Both the position numbers and the translations under genes were made by a program. This document shows, piece after piece, positions 46,335 to 55,106 of a stretch of 64,000 bases of DNA. The notes under the pieces are model-generated. The model was given only the letters and a program-made list of their open reading frames with translations, was not told the DNA's origin and ran no database searches. How positions within the stretch are numbered: position 1 is the stretch's first letter; every line of letters begins with the position of its first letter. Source of the stretch: Thermoanaerobaculia bacterium (GTDB taxonomy: Bacteria > Acidobacteriota > Thermoanaerobaculia > UBA5066); NCBI GenBank assembly GCA_022071945.1, contig JAJVIN010000039.1:1-64000 (forward strand), given 5' to 3'.

Positions 46335-47621
46335 GTGATCACACGCGGGTTGCTCCTGGCGGCTCTCCTGGTGCCGCTCACCGGGCTGGCGGCGGACCCA
46401 GGTGTGAAGACGGCGGTCGTCACAACCATCGATCGGGACATCAACCCGGTCACGGCGGACTTCGTGGAAGAGACCATACGGGAGGCGGGGGAGTCGGGCG
46501 CGACTCTCATCGTCATCCGGCTGAACACTCCGGGTGGACGATTGGACTCGACCCGGAAGATCACGACGGCGATTCTGGCGTCCAAGGTTCCCGTGGCGGG
46601 CTTCGTCACTCCCCCCGGCGCGCAGGCTGCCTCCGCGGGGTTCTTGATCCTCATGTCGTGTGACGTTGCCGCCATGGCGCCCGGCACCAATACAGGGTCG
46701 GCCTCTCCCGTGGGTGGTCAGGGTGAGGAGCTGCCCCAGACCATCTCGAAGAAGATCAAGGAAGACACGGCCGCCCTGGTGCGGTCCGTCACGACAGCTC
46801 GAGGCCGGCCGCAGGAGCCCGCGGTCCAGGCCATCAACGACGCGCTCTCGTTTTCCGAGACGGAGTCCTCGGAAAAGAGGCTCATCGAGGTTGTCGCGAA
46901 GGACGTGCCGGACCTGCTGGCGAAGCTGGACGGGAGGACGGTCAAGAGGGTGGGGCAGCCCGAGGCCGTCTTGAAGACCGCCGGCCTCGTGATCGTCGAG
47001 AAGGAAATGTCCGCGCTGGAGAGGGCGCTGGGCGTGATCGCGTCTCCCGCCGTGGCCGGGCTTCTCCTCCTCCTCGGTCTCCTGGGCATCTATGCCGAGC
47101 CGCAGAATCCGGGCGCGATCTTTCCCGGAATCCTGGGCGGGATCTGCCTGCTCCTGGCCCTGTTTGCACTCTCGGTGTTGCCGACGAACTGGGCCGGCAT
47201 CGGGCTCGTCCTGCTCGGACTGTTGTTCTTCTTCCTGGAGGTGAAGCTGGCCTCGCATGGCCTCTTTGCCATCGGGGGAGCAATTGCCGTGATTCTGGGC
47301 GCGGCCCTCCTCTTCCCGAAGGACGAGCTGGCGCCGAGGTGGGAGTTCTGGTTCGTCTCCGCGATTGCGGCAGCGATTTCGGGGATCCTCGCCCTTCTGT
47401 CGTTCAAGGCCCTTTCCGTGCAGCGGTTGCCGAAGCAGGTCGGGGCCGAGGGGATGATCGGGATGACCTCGACCGCGCACGGGGATGTTCATGAGAAAGG
47501 CAAGGTTTTTGTCGACGGTGCCCTGTGGGAGGCTCGTTCCGAGTCGCCCATTCGCGCGGGTGCTCCGGTGGAAGTTGTCGGAGTCGAGGGGCTCCGGCTC
47601 GTCGTGAAAGAGAGAAGCTAG
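46335..47621 (+). CDS. NfeD-family membrane protein with N-terminal ClpP-like serine protease domain
   Basis: This 428-residue protein is the long NfeD form. After a signal peptide comes a ClpP-class domain (about 25-200) with NTPGGRLDSTRKI and the serine site GAQAASAGFLILMSCDVAAM. Four or five membrane segments follow (about 235-355; LLLLLGLLGIYAEPQNPGAI), then a C-terminal OB-fold NfeD domain ending VVGVEGLRLVVKERS. Such proteases cleave membrane-linked partners, typically the stomatin/slipin encoded next door, which is the case here (9-base gap). Confidence 0.92.
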   Translation: MITRGLLLAALLVPLTGLAADPGVKTAVVTTIDRDINPVTADFVEETIREAGESGATLIVIRLNTPGGRLDSTRKITTAILASKVPVAGFVTPPGAQAASAGFLILMSCDVAAMAPGTNTGSASPVGGQGEELPQTISKKIKEDTAALVRSVTTARGRPQEPAVQAINDALSFSETESSEKRLIEVVAKDVPDLLAKLDGRTVKRVGQPEAVLKTAGLVIVEKEMSALERALGVIASPAVAGLLLLLGLLGIYAEPQNPGAIFPGILGGICLLLALFALSVLPTNWAGIGLVLLGLLFFFLEVKLASHGLFAIGGAIAVILGAALLFPKDELAPRWEFWFVSAIAAAISGILALLSFKALSVQRLPKQVGAEGMIGMTSTAHGDVHEKGKVFVDGALWEARSESPIRAGAPVEVVGVEGLRLVVKERS

Positions 47622-47630
47622 GAGGCTCAG

Positions 47631-48380
47631 ATGCCGGCTCCCATAGTCCTGGCGATCGCCTTCGTGGTCGTCATCTTCCTGTTCAAGTGGATCAACATCC
47701 TCAACGAGTACGAGCGGGCGGTCACGTTCTGGCTGGGGCGCCTGAATCCCGTCCCGAAAGGTCCGGGGCTCACCCTTATCTTCTGGCCGTTCGAAACGAT
47801 GGTCCGGGTCGACCTTCGAACCATCACGATGGACGTCCCGCCGCAGGATGTGATCTCGAGGGACAACGTCTCGGTCAAGGTCAACGCCGTGGTCTATTTC
47901 CACGTCATGGAGCCCGCCAAGGCGATCACCAAGGTCGCGAACTACATGTACGCGACCTCGCAGCTCGCGCAGACCACCCTGCGCTCGGTTCTGGGGCAGG
48001 CCATGCTCGACGAGCTCCTCTCGGAGAGGGAGAAGCTCAACGAGAGCCTCCAGGAGATCCTCGACCGCCACACAGACCCGTGGGGCATCAAGGTCACGCT
48101 GGTGGAGGTGAAGGCCGTCGATCTGCCGCTGGAAATGCAGCGCGCCATGGCCAAGCAGGCCGAGGCCGAGCGGGAGAAACGGGCCAAGATCATTCATGCC
48201 TCCGGTGAGTTCGAGGCCTCGAGGCAGCTGTCAGAGGCCGCGAAGATCATTGCCTCCGAGCCCGCGTCGATCCAGCTCCGGTATCTCCAGACCCTGACCG
48301 AGATTGCGGCCGAGAAGAACTCCACTATCATCTTCCCGGTCCCCGTGGATTTCCTCCAGACTTTCGTGAAGAAGCTCTGA
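47631..48380 (+). CDS. Slipin/stomatin-like SPFH (band 7) protein
   Basis: This 249-residue protein has one N-terminal membrane segment ([18 protein letters not shown]) and an SPFH domain with [35 protein letters not shown] and [20 protein letters not shown]. The coiled C-terminal part holds [21 protein letters not shown]. Slipins form membrane-associated oligomers; the NfeD-slipin pair is widely conserved and tied to membrane quality or fluidity. Confidence 0.94.
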   Translation: MPAPIVLAIAFVVVIFLFKWINILNEYERAVTFWLGRLNPVPKGPGLTLIFWPFETMVRVDLRTITMDVPPQDVISRDNVSVKVNAVVYFHVMEPAKAITKVANYMYATSQLAQTTLRSVLGQAMLDELLSEREKLNESLQEILDRHTDPWGIKVTLVEVKAVDLPLEMQRAMAKQAEAEREKRAKIIHASGEFEASRQLSEAAKIIASEPASIQLRYLQTLTEIAAEKNSTIIFPVPVDFLQTFVKKL

Positions 48381-48383
48381 TCC

Positions 48384-49112
48384 GTGACCGAGCCGCCGCA
48401 AGAAGAAGAAGTCGTCCACTACAACATCTCCATGACCGCGAAGCAGGCCGCGGCCTTCTTCGTGGTTCTCCTCGTTGCTTTGAGCCTCGCTTTCTTCTTT
48501 GGCATGAAAACCGGAGCAGCCGCCCGCAAGTCCCAGGGGGCGGAGCCGGGCACCTCGATTTCGGAGCTCGCCCGGGACGAGAAGAAGCCTGCCGTCATCG
48601 AGGCCGATAGGACGGGGGATGCCGGCGAGAAGAAGGCTTCCAGGAGCCAGCCCGAGATCCCGGCCGGAAAGGCCCCCGAGCCATCGTTCGGCTTCTCGGA
48701 CGAGACGGACCGAAAGGCGTCCTCCGGCACCGGACCCGGGAAGACCGAGCCGCCCGCCGCAAAGACCACATCGACAACGGCCCCCGTCCCGACGAAACCT
48801 GCCACCCCCTCTCGCACGGCGGTTCCCACACCCGCCACGACCGCCAAGAGCACGCCAACTGAAAAGGCGGCGGCGAAGGAACAGCTGTTCGTGCAGGTGC
48901 TCGCGACCAACGACCCCGCCAAGGCGGATCAGCTTCGCAAGCAGCTGAAGGAAGCTGGCTTCAAGACCGCGGATGTGTCTCCCGTGCCGGGAAAGGCCGA
49001 TCTCTTTCGGGTCCGGACGGGGCCCTACACGGATCGGGCCACGGCGGAGAAGGTGATCGAGAGGCTCAAGAAGCCCTTCCCGAACGTCAAGCCCTCGATT
49101 GTGAAGCCTTGA
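48384..49112 (+). CDS. SPOR-domain membrane protein
   Basis: This 242-residue protein has a short cytoplasmic tail, one membrane helix (AAAFFVVLLVALSLAFFFGM), a long low-complexity Pro/Thr/Lys linker (about 45-165) and a C-terminal SPOR domain (about 170-242; LFVQVLATNDPAKADQLRKQ and LFRVRTGPYTDRATAEKVIE). SPOR domains bind denuded glycan strands at the division site. The start is GTG at 48384, 3 bases after the slipin stop. The linker is typical and carries no catalytic function. Confidence 0.88.
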   Translation: MTEPPQEEEVVHYNISMTAKQAAAFFVVLLVALSLAFFFGMKTGAAARKSQGAEPGTSISELARDEKKPAVIEADRTGDAGEKKASRSQPEIPAGKAPEPSFGFSDETDRKASSGTGPGKTEPPAAKTTSTTAPVPTKPATPSRTAVPTPATTAKSTPTEKAAAKEQLFVQVLATNDPAKADQLRKQLKEAGFKTADVSPVPGKADLFRVRTGPYTDRATAEKVIERLKKPFPNVKPSIVKP

Positions 49113-49116
49113 GGTC

Positions 49117-50007
49117 ATGACGAGACCGCTCCCTGTCCGGGGCGAACCCGCTCTCCCATCCTGGATCCGGGAGAAGAAGATCAGGCTGACCGATCTCCAC
49201 GAGATCAAGGCCCTCATGCGCAAGGCGCGGCTGTCCACGGTGTGCGAGGAAGCTCGGTGCCCGAACCGGACCGAGTGCTTCGAGAAGCGGACCGCGACCT
49301 TTCTCATCATGGGGGATGTCTGCACGCGTGCCTGCGGTTTCTGCCACATCACATCGGGGAGACCCCTGGCTCTGGATGCACAAGAGCCCGAGAACGTCGC
49401 CACTGCCGCCCGGGAGATGGGGCTCAGGCACGTCGTCGTGACGTCTGTCGATCGTGACGACCTCCCGGATGGAGGGGCGAGACACTGGGCCCGTGTCATA
49501 CGGGCGCTGAGAGAAGACGACCCGTCACGCTCCGTCGAGGTCCTGACGCCGGACTTCCAGGGACTCGAGAGCGCCATCGACGAGGTGGCGGCCGCGGGTC
49601 CCGATGTCTTCAACCACAATGTCGAGACCGTTCCTCGCCTGTATCCGTCCGTGCGGCCCAAGTCCCGCTTCGACCGGTCCGTCGGTCTGTTGGCGCGGGT
49701 GAAGGAGCGCCATCCCGCTCTGGCGACCAAGTCAGGCCTGATGCTGGGCCTCGGCGAGACCGATGGTGAGGTCGAGGAGGTGCTGGGCGCCCTGCGGGCC
49801 GCGAAGGTCGACATCGTGACCATCGGACAGTACCTGCGGCCCAGCTCCTGGAATCTTCCGGTCGTCGAGTACGCGACACCCGAGCGGTTCGAGAGGCTTC
49901 GCGCCGCCGGTGAAGCCATGGGCTTCAGCTTCGTCTTCAGCGGACCGTTCGTCCGGTCGAGCTATCGCGCCGAGGAAGCTCTCGCCGCCACGGTGCGCTC
50001 GTCCTGA
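49117..50007 (+). CDS. lipA: Lipoyl synthase
   Basis: This 296-residue radical-SAM enzyme inserts two sulfurs into octanoyl-E2. It has the auxiliary cluster motif CEEARCPNRTEC near residues 44-55, the radical SAM CxxxCxxC as CTRACGFCHI, and the RSSY-type C-terminus (FVRSSYRAEEAL). The length and order of motifs are normal. Its product is needed by the E2 encoded at the left edge of the window. No lipB is visible. Confidence 0.96.
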   Translation: MTRPLPVRGEPALPSWIREKKIRLTDLHEIKALMRKARLSTVCEEARCPNRTECFEKRTATFLIMGDVCTRACGFCHITSGRPLALDAQEPENVATAAREMGLRHVVVTSVDRDDLPDGGARHWARVIRALREDDPSRSVEVLTPDFQGLESAIDEVAAAGPDVFNHNVETVPRLYPSVRPKSRFDRSVGLLARVKERHPALATKSGLMLGLGETDGEVEEVLGALRAAKVDIVTIGQYLRPSSWNLPVVEYATPERFERLRAAGEAMGFSFVFSGPFVRSSYRAEEALAATVRSS

Positions 50008-50015
50008 CCCGGCGC

Positions 50016-51632
50016 GTGGAACAGACCTCGAGCCGTCCGGCTCCGTTGTCGAACCGGCTCCTTCTCGCAGGGTTCTCTGCCGTCCTTTCCGGACTGGTCT
50101 TCCCCAATTTCTCCATCGTCTGGCTCTTGCCGGTCTGTCTGGTTCCCCTCTTTTCGGCGGTGCGAGAAGCCCGGCCGGGGCGGGCCTTCCTCATCGGCTG
50201 GCTCTTCGGGACCGTCTTCTGGCTGGTTCTGATCCCGTGGATTGCGTACACGGTCCGCACTTTCGGAGGCGTGGGATGGTTCCTGGCGGGGGGAGCGCTG
50301 CTCGTGACAGCGATTCTCCTCGCGTTGCCATTCGGGGTGATGACCTGGGTGATCGGGAGCGCGCGTCCGGTCTCTCGCGCGGGCGAGATTGTTGCCTGGG
50401 TCGCGGCCTGGGGCCTTCAGGAAGGTCTCCGGATGCATCTCTTCGGCGGCTTCCCCTGGGGTCTCCTGGCCGCTCCGCTGGCTGACTATCCCGTGCTGGC
50501 CCAGACCGCGTCGATTGGATCGGTCTATCTCCCGTCCCTCCTGCTCGTTCTCGTGAACCTCTTCCTCTGGATGGCCCTGACGGCTCGAGACTGGAAAGAG
50601 CGGGGAAGTTGGATCCTCACCGCCGTGGTTGTCGTGATCGGGGCTCTCGCATTCGGGAACTGGCGGCTGGCGAATGGGGGCAAGGAAACCTCTTCGCTTT
50701 CGCCGCTCTCGGTCTCCCTCCTGCAGCCCGGCGTCTCGCAGGAGCGCCGATGGGCGGAAGGGCAGGACCAGCCGATCTATCTCGAGTTGATGCAGGAGAC
50801 GTGGCGAATCGCTCGAGAGGCAAAGCCGGACTTGATCATCTGGCCCGAGAGCGCGACGCCGTACAACTGGCCCTGGTCGCAGATGATGCAGGTGGACCTG
50901 GACACCCTCTGCCGCGCGAGTGGGACTTCGGTGCTCCTGAACACGGTCTGGACCGGCGAACCTCAGAGACCCGACGCGCCGTTCTTCAACAGCGCCCTCC
51001 TCGTCACACCCGCCGGGCCGGTGTTGCCGGTCTACTCGAAGCAGCGGCTCGTTCCATTCGGGGAGTACGTTCCTCTCGGGAACGTTCTCCGGGTGATTCG
51101 GCCGATCAGCCGGGCCGTGCCGGAGTCGTTTTCGGCAGGGTCGGAGGGAACGGTGCTGCCCTTGCGGGACTGGAAGCTCGGCGGAGCCGTCTGCTACGAG
51201 ATCGTCTACCCGTGGATCGCGAGGCGGCACGTTCAGAACGGGGCGACCCTCCTGTTCACCCTCACCAACGATGCCTGGTACGGGAAGGCCGGGGCCCGCC
51301 GGCAGCACTGGCAACTGGCCGTCTTTCGCGCCATCGAGACGGGCCGGCCCCTTCTCCGGGTGGCGGCGACCGGGATTTCGGGCTGGGTGGATGCGTGGGG
51401 CCGGACTCGCGCTCTTCTTCCTCTCGACAAGGCGGGGGCGCTGACGGTCACGCTGGGAGACGCGTCGCTCGGGTCGGCGCCGATTTCCCCTCCCGTTGCC
51501 GTCCGGGCCGGGGAAACGATTCCCGCCGTTTGCGCTTTCGTATCGCTCGCGAGTATCCTTTCAGGTTACCGTCGACGGCGCCGGGAATCTGGCGAGTCCG
51601 TCCGGGACCAAGCAGAAACGAGACAGGGATGA
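50016..51632 (+). CDS. lnt: Apolipoprotein N-acyltransferase
   Basis: This 538-residue enzyme adds the third acyl chain to lipoproteins in the inner membrane. Six or seven N-terminal membrane helices are followed by a nitrilase-like domain with the triad Glu in IIWPESATPYNWP, Lys in YSKQRLVPFGEYVPL and Cys in GAVCYEIVYP. The start is GTG at 50016. Its stop overlaps prfB as ATGA. The presence of Lnt agrees with the several lipobox proteins in the window and an outer membrane. Confidence 0.95.
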   Translation: MEQTSSRPAPLSNRLLLAGFSAVLSGLVFPNFSIVWLLPVCLVPLFSAVREARPGRAFLIGWLFGTVFWLVLIPWIAYTVRTFGGVGWFLAGGALLVTAILLALPFGVMTWVIGSARPVSRAGEIVAWVAAWGLQEGLRMHLFGGFPWGLLAAPLADYPVLAQTASIGSVYLPSLLLVLVNLFLWMALTARDWKERGSWILTAVVVVIGALAFGNWRLANGGKETSSLSPLSVSLLQPGVSQERRWAEGQDQPIYLELMQETWRIAREAKPDLIIWPESATPYNWPWSQMMQVDLDTLCRASGTSVLLNTVWTGEPQRPDAPFFNSALLVTPAGPVLPVYSKQRLVPFGEYVPLGNVLRVIRPISRAVPESFSAGSEGTVLPLRDWKLGGAVCYEIVYPWIARRHVQNGATLLFTLTNDAWYGKAGARRQHWQLAVFRAIETGRPLLRVAATGISGWVDAWGRTRALLPLDKAGALTVTLGDASLGSAPISPPVAVRAGETIPAVCAFVSLASILSGYRRRRRESGESVRDQAETRQG

Positions 51633-52781
51633 ACGAAGAACGGATCGAGAAGCTGGAAGAACTGTTGGAATCGGTGGATGGCCTACGGGGGTATCTTTGA
51701 CGTTCCCGCCGCGGAACGAGAGAAGGAAGACCTCGAGCACAGAACGGCCGAGCCCGGCTTCTGGAATGACTCGATCGCGGCGCAGGAACTCCTGCGTCGG
51801 CTGAAGAAGGCGGAAAACACCCTCGCCGACGCGAAGGCGTTTTCGGAGAAGCGGGATGAGCTCGAGCTCCTGATCGACTTCCTCAAGCAGGGAGAAGACG
51901 TCGCCGCCGATGCCGACGCGGCGATTGCCGAGATCGGCGCCCTGGTCAGAGAGCGGGAACTCCGCTTCAAGCTGACCGACGAGGAAGACACGCTCCCGGG
52001 ACTCCTCGAGATCCACGCCGGAGCCGGAGGCACCGAAGCCCAAGACTGGGCCGAGATGCTGATGAGGATGTACCTCCGCTACGGGGAGCGAAAGGGATGG
52101 AAGACGAGCGTCTTGGAGGTCTCCTACGCGGACGACGCGGGAATCAAGACCGCGACGCTCCGCTTCGAGGGCGAGTACGCCTATGGGCACCTCAAGGCAG
52201 AGCACGGAGTGCACCGGCTGGTCCGGATCTCCCCGTTCGACGCCAACGCGAGGCGGCACACGTCTTTCGCATCGGTCTTCGTGGCGCCGGAGGTCGACGA
52301 TACGGTCGAGGTCGAGATCAACGAGAAGGACCTGAAGATCGACACGTTCCGGGCCGGGGGGAAGGGGGGCCAACACGTCAACAAGACGGAGTCGGCCGTC
52401 CGGATCACACACTTGCCGTCGGGCCTCGTCGTCTCCTGCCAGAACGAGCGGTCCCAGATGAAGAACCGTGATTTCGCGATGAAGGTGCTCCGTTCGCGTC
52501 TCTACCAGAGAGCGCTGGAAGAGCGAAAAGCCAAGGACGACGCGCGGGGTGGGATCAAGATGGAGATCGGCTTCGGTTCCCAGATTCGATCCTACGTCCT
52601 CGCCCCCTATCGTCTGATCAAGGATCACCGGACATCCTTCGAAATGGGGGATGTGGACCGGGTTCTGGATGGAGATCTGGACGGCTACATCGAGGCCTAC
52701 CTCCAGCTCTTCGTGAAGAAGGGGGAGAAGACGGCCAAGGAGCGAAAGACCTCCGCGACCCTCATCGAGGACGAGGTCTGA
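51629..52781 (+). CDS. prfB: Peptide chain release factor 2, with programmed +1 frameshift
   Basis: RF2 terminates at UGA and UAA. The first 23 codons run from ATG 51629 to an in-frame TGA at 51698-51700; a +1 shift after CTT at 51695-51697 continues as DVPAAEREKEDLEHR and yields 383 residues. The second frame shows the RF2 anticodon-like SPF (RISPFDANARR) and the catalytic GGQ (AGGKGGQHVNKTESAV). It is not a pseudogene: the slip sequence is the classical one. Its start is coupled to lnt by ATGA, and the NudL gene follows after 3 bases. Confidence 0.95.
51686..51701 (+). promoter_or_regulatory. prfB autoregulatory +1 frameshift site
   Basis: The codons CGG GGG TAT CTT TGA followed by C reproduce the E. 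coli RF2 site almost base for base: an internal Shine-Dalgarno-like GGGGG, slippery CTT and the poor stop context TGAC. When RF2 is scarce the ribosome pauses at UGA and slips to GAC, making more RF2. Confidence 0.93.
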
Positions 52782-52784
52782 TCG

Positions 52785-53387
52785 TTGAGCGGCTGGATCG
52801 AGGATGTCAGACGCCGCCTGGCGCGGACCTGGCCCGAACGTCCGATTCTCGAGGACAAGACCGGCGTTGAAGGAGATGTCAGGCAAGCCGCGGTTCTGAT
52901 TCCCCTCTACGTTCGGGACCGCCAGCTCTTTGTCCTTTTCACGAAGCGGACCGAGACCGTCGAGCACCACAAGGGTCAGATTTCCTTTCCGGGAGGGGTC
53001 AAGGAGGATGCCGACCAGACGCTGTGGCACACGGCGATCCGCGAGGCCGAGGAGGAAGTAGGGATTGCCGCGAGCGGCGTGAAGATCCTGGGAGCTCTTC
53101 CCAAGGTCGTCACGGTGACAGGGTTCGAGATCTCACCTTTTGTGGGGGCCATCCCTTATCCCTGCGAGTGGAAACCCGCCGGGGGAGAAGTCGAGGCGGT
53201 TCTCGAGATCCCGGTCTCGTTTCTGATGGACCCGAGGGCGGTGGAATACAGGAACGTGACGTGGAAGGGGCGGCCCGTGAAGACGCTCGTCTATCACTAC
53301 AGCGGGCACGCGATCTGGGGAGCCACGGCGCACATCCTCGCGGACCTCATGGAGGTCCTGCAGACGGAGCCCTCGGGCTCGAACTGA
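52785..53387 (+). CDS. NUDIX hydrolase, CoA pyrophosphatase-like (NudL type)
   Basis: This 200-residue protein carries both the NudL motif around HHKGQISFPGGVKE and the Nudix box ending TAIREAEEEVGI. NudL enzymes split CoA and oxidised CoA into 4'-phosphopantetheine and 3',5'-ADP. TTG at 52785 is the start, 3 bases after prfB. It is the last gene of a long co-directional run that began with NfeD. Confidence 0.85.
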   Translation: MSGWIEDVRRRLARTWPERPILEDKTGVEGDVRQAAVLIPLYVRDRQLFVLFTKRTETVEHHKGQISFPGGVKEDADQTLWHTAIREAEEEVGIAASGVKILGALPKVVTVTGFEISPFVGAIPYPCEWKPAGGEVEAVLEIPVSFLMDPRAVEYRNVTWKGRPVKTLVYHYSGHAIWGATAHILADLMEVLQTEPSGSN

Positions 53388-53401
53388 CCCGGCCCCGCCC
53401 C

Positions 53402-55066
53402 TCAGGAGGCGGGCTTCGATGCCGGCTGGGGGGGCTTTTGGGGTTCGAGCCCCTTGAGAAAGTCGGCAGCCCGCCAGGCTTTTTCCCGGTTGCTCTTGGC
53501 CAGCTGGTGATCGGGTTTCTTCCAGAGCGCCCGTTCGAAGAGGCTGACGGCGTCGGAGAAGAGTCCGCGGTCGTAGGCGATCGCGCCAGCCTCGTTGAGG
53601 ACGTCGGCATCCTCCAGAGAGGGTCCCTTCTCGAGCAGGGCGGCGGCCTCTCTCAGCTTGCCCGAAAGCCTCAGCGCTCGAGCCATGCCGAGGGTGGCGT
53701 CCGCGTTTCCAGAAGACTTCTGAAAGGCCCTGGCAAAGAGCTGCTCCGCCTCTTGGTACTTGCCGGCCTGGATCAGCAGGTTTCCGAGTCCGTTGAGTGC
53801 CGGGACGTAGTCTTGGTCGACCGCAAGGGCTTTCCGGAACTCGGCGTCGGCCTCGGCGGTTTTTCCTTTTCGTCCGAGAACGGTGGCGTAGTTGCAGAGA
53901 AGGACGGCCGATGAGGGCTGCCTGTTGAGGGCTGCCTGCAAGACGACGAGAGCTCCATCCAGGTCGTTCACGAGGACCAAGACGATCGCGAACTCGTTGA
54001 GGTGGCCGGCCTCGGGCGGGATCATCTTGGCCGCAACGCCATAGATCTGTCTGGCGCGGGGGAGGTCGCCGGCCTTGCGGGCATCGCGTCCAAGTTCTAT
54101 GAGCTTGTGCCCGTAGGCAGCGGGATCGATCTCCGTGAGCTTGGTGAGAAGCTCGAGTGCCTTTTCGGGGTTCTTCTCGCCGGCGAAGTAGTCGGCGAGG
54201 GTGGCGAGTGTTCCGGGGTTCTTGGGATCGAGCTGGAGTGACTTCTGCCAGTTGGCTTCCGCGAGCTTCCTCTCTCCGCGCAGGGCGAAGGAGTCGCCGA
54301 GAAGGCGGAAGGCCTCACTCGAGTTGGGATCGAGCTCTATGGCGCGATTGGCTCCGGCCTGAGCCTGGAATGCATCGCCTCTTTCCAGGGCCGCGCGTCC
54401 CGAAAGGAGGAAATCCGAGACGCTGCCGCGGGCAGGCGGGATCGACGGCAGGGCAGGGGTGTATATGGGGACCGTTCCCGTCCTTCCGGTGTCCGTGCGA
54501 CCCCCAGCTCGCCGGGCCTCGGCGGCTGCGTCGGGCTTGCCCGCCATCTCATAGGCCCGGGCGAGGAGCTCCCAGGATTCCCCGTCGAGTTTCTCTCGTG
54601 GAACGCTGGTCAGGTCGTAGATGACGTCGTTGTACATCTTGTCGAGGAGCTTCTCGGCCGCGATCCGCTTGAGTTCCTTGAGATCTGCCTCGGTGGCCGG
54701 CGGAGGCGCCGCAGCGCTCCGTTTCATCTCCTCGGCCAGGGAGACGAACTCGGGGCTGAAGAAGTCTGGGACGATGTCGATTGTGGGGTCGGCAGCGAAG
54801 ACTCGCTTGAGGGCTTCGCGAGAGAGTTTCAAGTTGCGGTCGTTGTAGTGGCTCCACGCCGACTGGAGTTCCATCCGGCCCTTCCGGTCGGAGTCGGTGG
54901 CGGCCGCGGCCGACTCCTGGAACTTCAGGGCAGCTTCACGGAATCGTCCGGCCTTGAAGGAGGACCGGGCCTCTCGTTCGAGAGCCTCCGAAGCTGTCTG
55001 GGCGACACACGGCGTCGCCAGGACGACGAGGCCGAGGAGAATGAAGCGGAGACAGACGGCACGCAT
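53402..55066 (-). CDS. Secreted TPR-repeat protein
   Basis: This 554-residue protein has a signal peptide (ILLGLVVLATPCVAQ) and two blocks: an N-terminal region (about 25-190) resembling YaiO/outer-membrane-assembly style helical repeats, and at least seven TPR units from about 215 (GRAALERGDAFQAQAGANRA, AEANWQKSLQLDPKNPGTLA). No enzyme motif is seen. It lies 40 bases downstream of the PEGA-domain kinase in the same direction and may be its partner. TACAAT lies 6 bases before its ATG, so it may also have its own promoter. Confidence 0.85.
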   Translation of the reverse strand: MRAVCLRFILLGLVVLATPCVAQTASEALEREARSSFKAGRFREAALKFQESAAAATDSDRKGRMELQSAWSHYNDRNLKLSREALKRVFAADPTIDIVPDFFSPEFVSLAEEMKRSAAAPPPATEADLKELKRIAAEKLLDKMYNDVIYDLTSVPREKLDGESWELLARAYEMAGKPDAAAEARRAGGRTDTGRTGTVPIYTPALPSIPPARGSVSDFLLSGRAALERGDAFQAQAGANRAIELDPNSSEAFRLLGDSFALRGERKLAEANWQKSLQLDPKNPGTLATLADYFAGEKNPEKALELLTKLTEIDPAAYGHKLIELGRDARKAGDLPRARQIYGVAAKMIPPEAGHLNEFAIVLVLVNDLDGALVVLQAALNRQPSSAVLLCNYATVLGRKGKTAEADAEFRKALAVDQDYVPALNGLGNLLIQAGKYQEAEQLFARAFQKSSGNADATLGMARALRLSGKLREAAALLEKGPSLEDADVLNEAGAIAYDRGLFSDAVSLFERALWKKPDHQLAKSNREKAWRAADFLKGLEPQKPPQPASKPAS

Positions 55067-55072
55067 GGTTCG

Positions 55073-55078
55073 ATTGTA
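55073..55078 (-). promoter_or_regulatory. -10-like TACAAT 6 bases before the TPR gene start
   Basis: Read on the minus strand, TACAAT ends 6 bases before the ATG at 55066, again predicting a leaderless mRNA. No good -35 was found. Confidence 0.35.
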
Positions 55079-55106
55079 AGGACCGGGAGACCGGTCCAGC
55101 CTGGGC

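Noticed and set aside
46311-48197. Extension of the PAP2 frame upstream to 48197
   Set aside because: The upstream 629 codons are antisense to nfeD and slipin and are charged low-complexity; PAP2 helix 1 starts shortly after 46310.
51629-51700. prfB as a broken gene because of the TGA at codon 24
   Set aside because: The stop lies exactly in the known programmed frameshift sequence and both halves encode conserved RF2.
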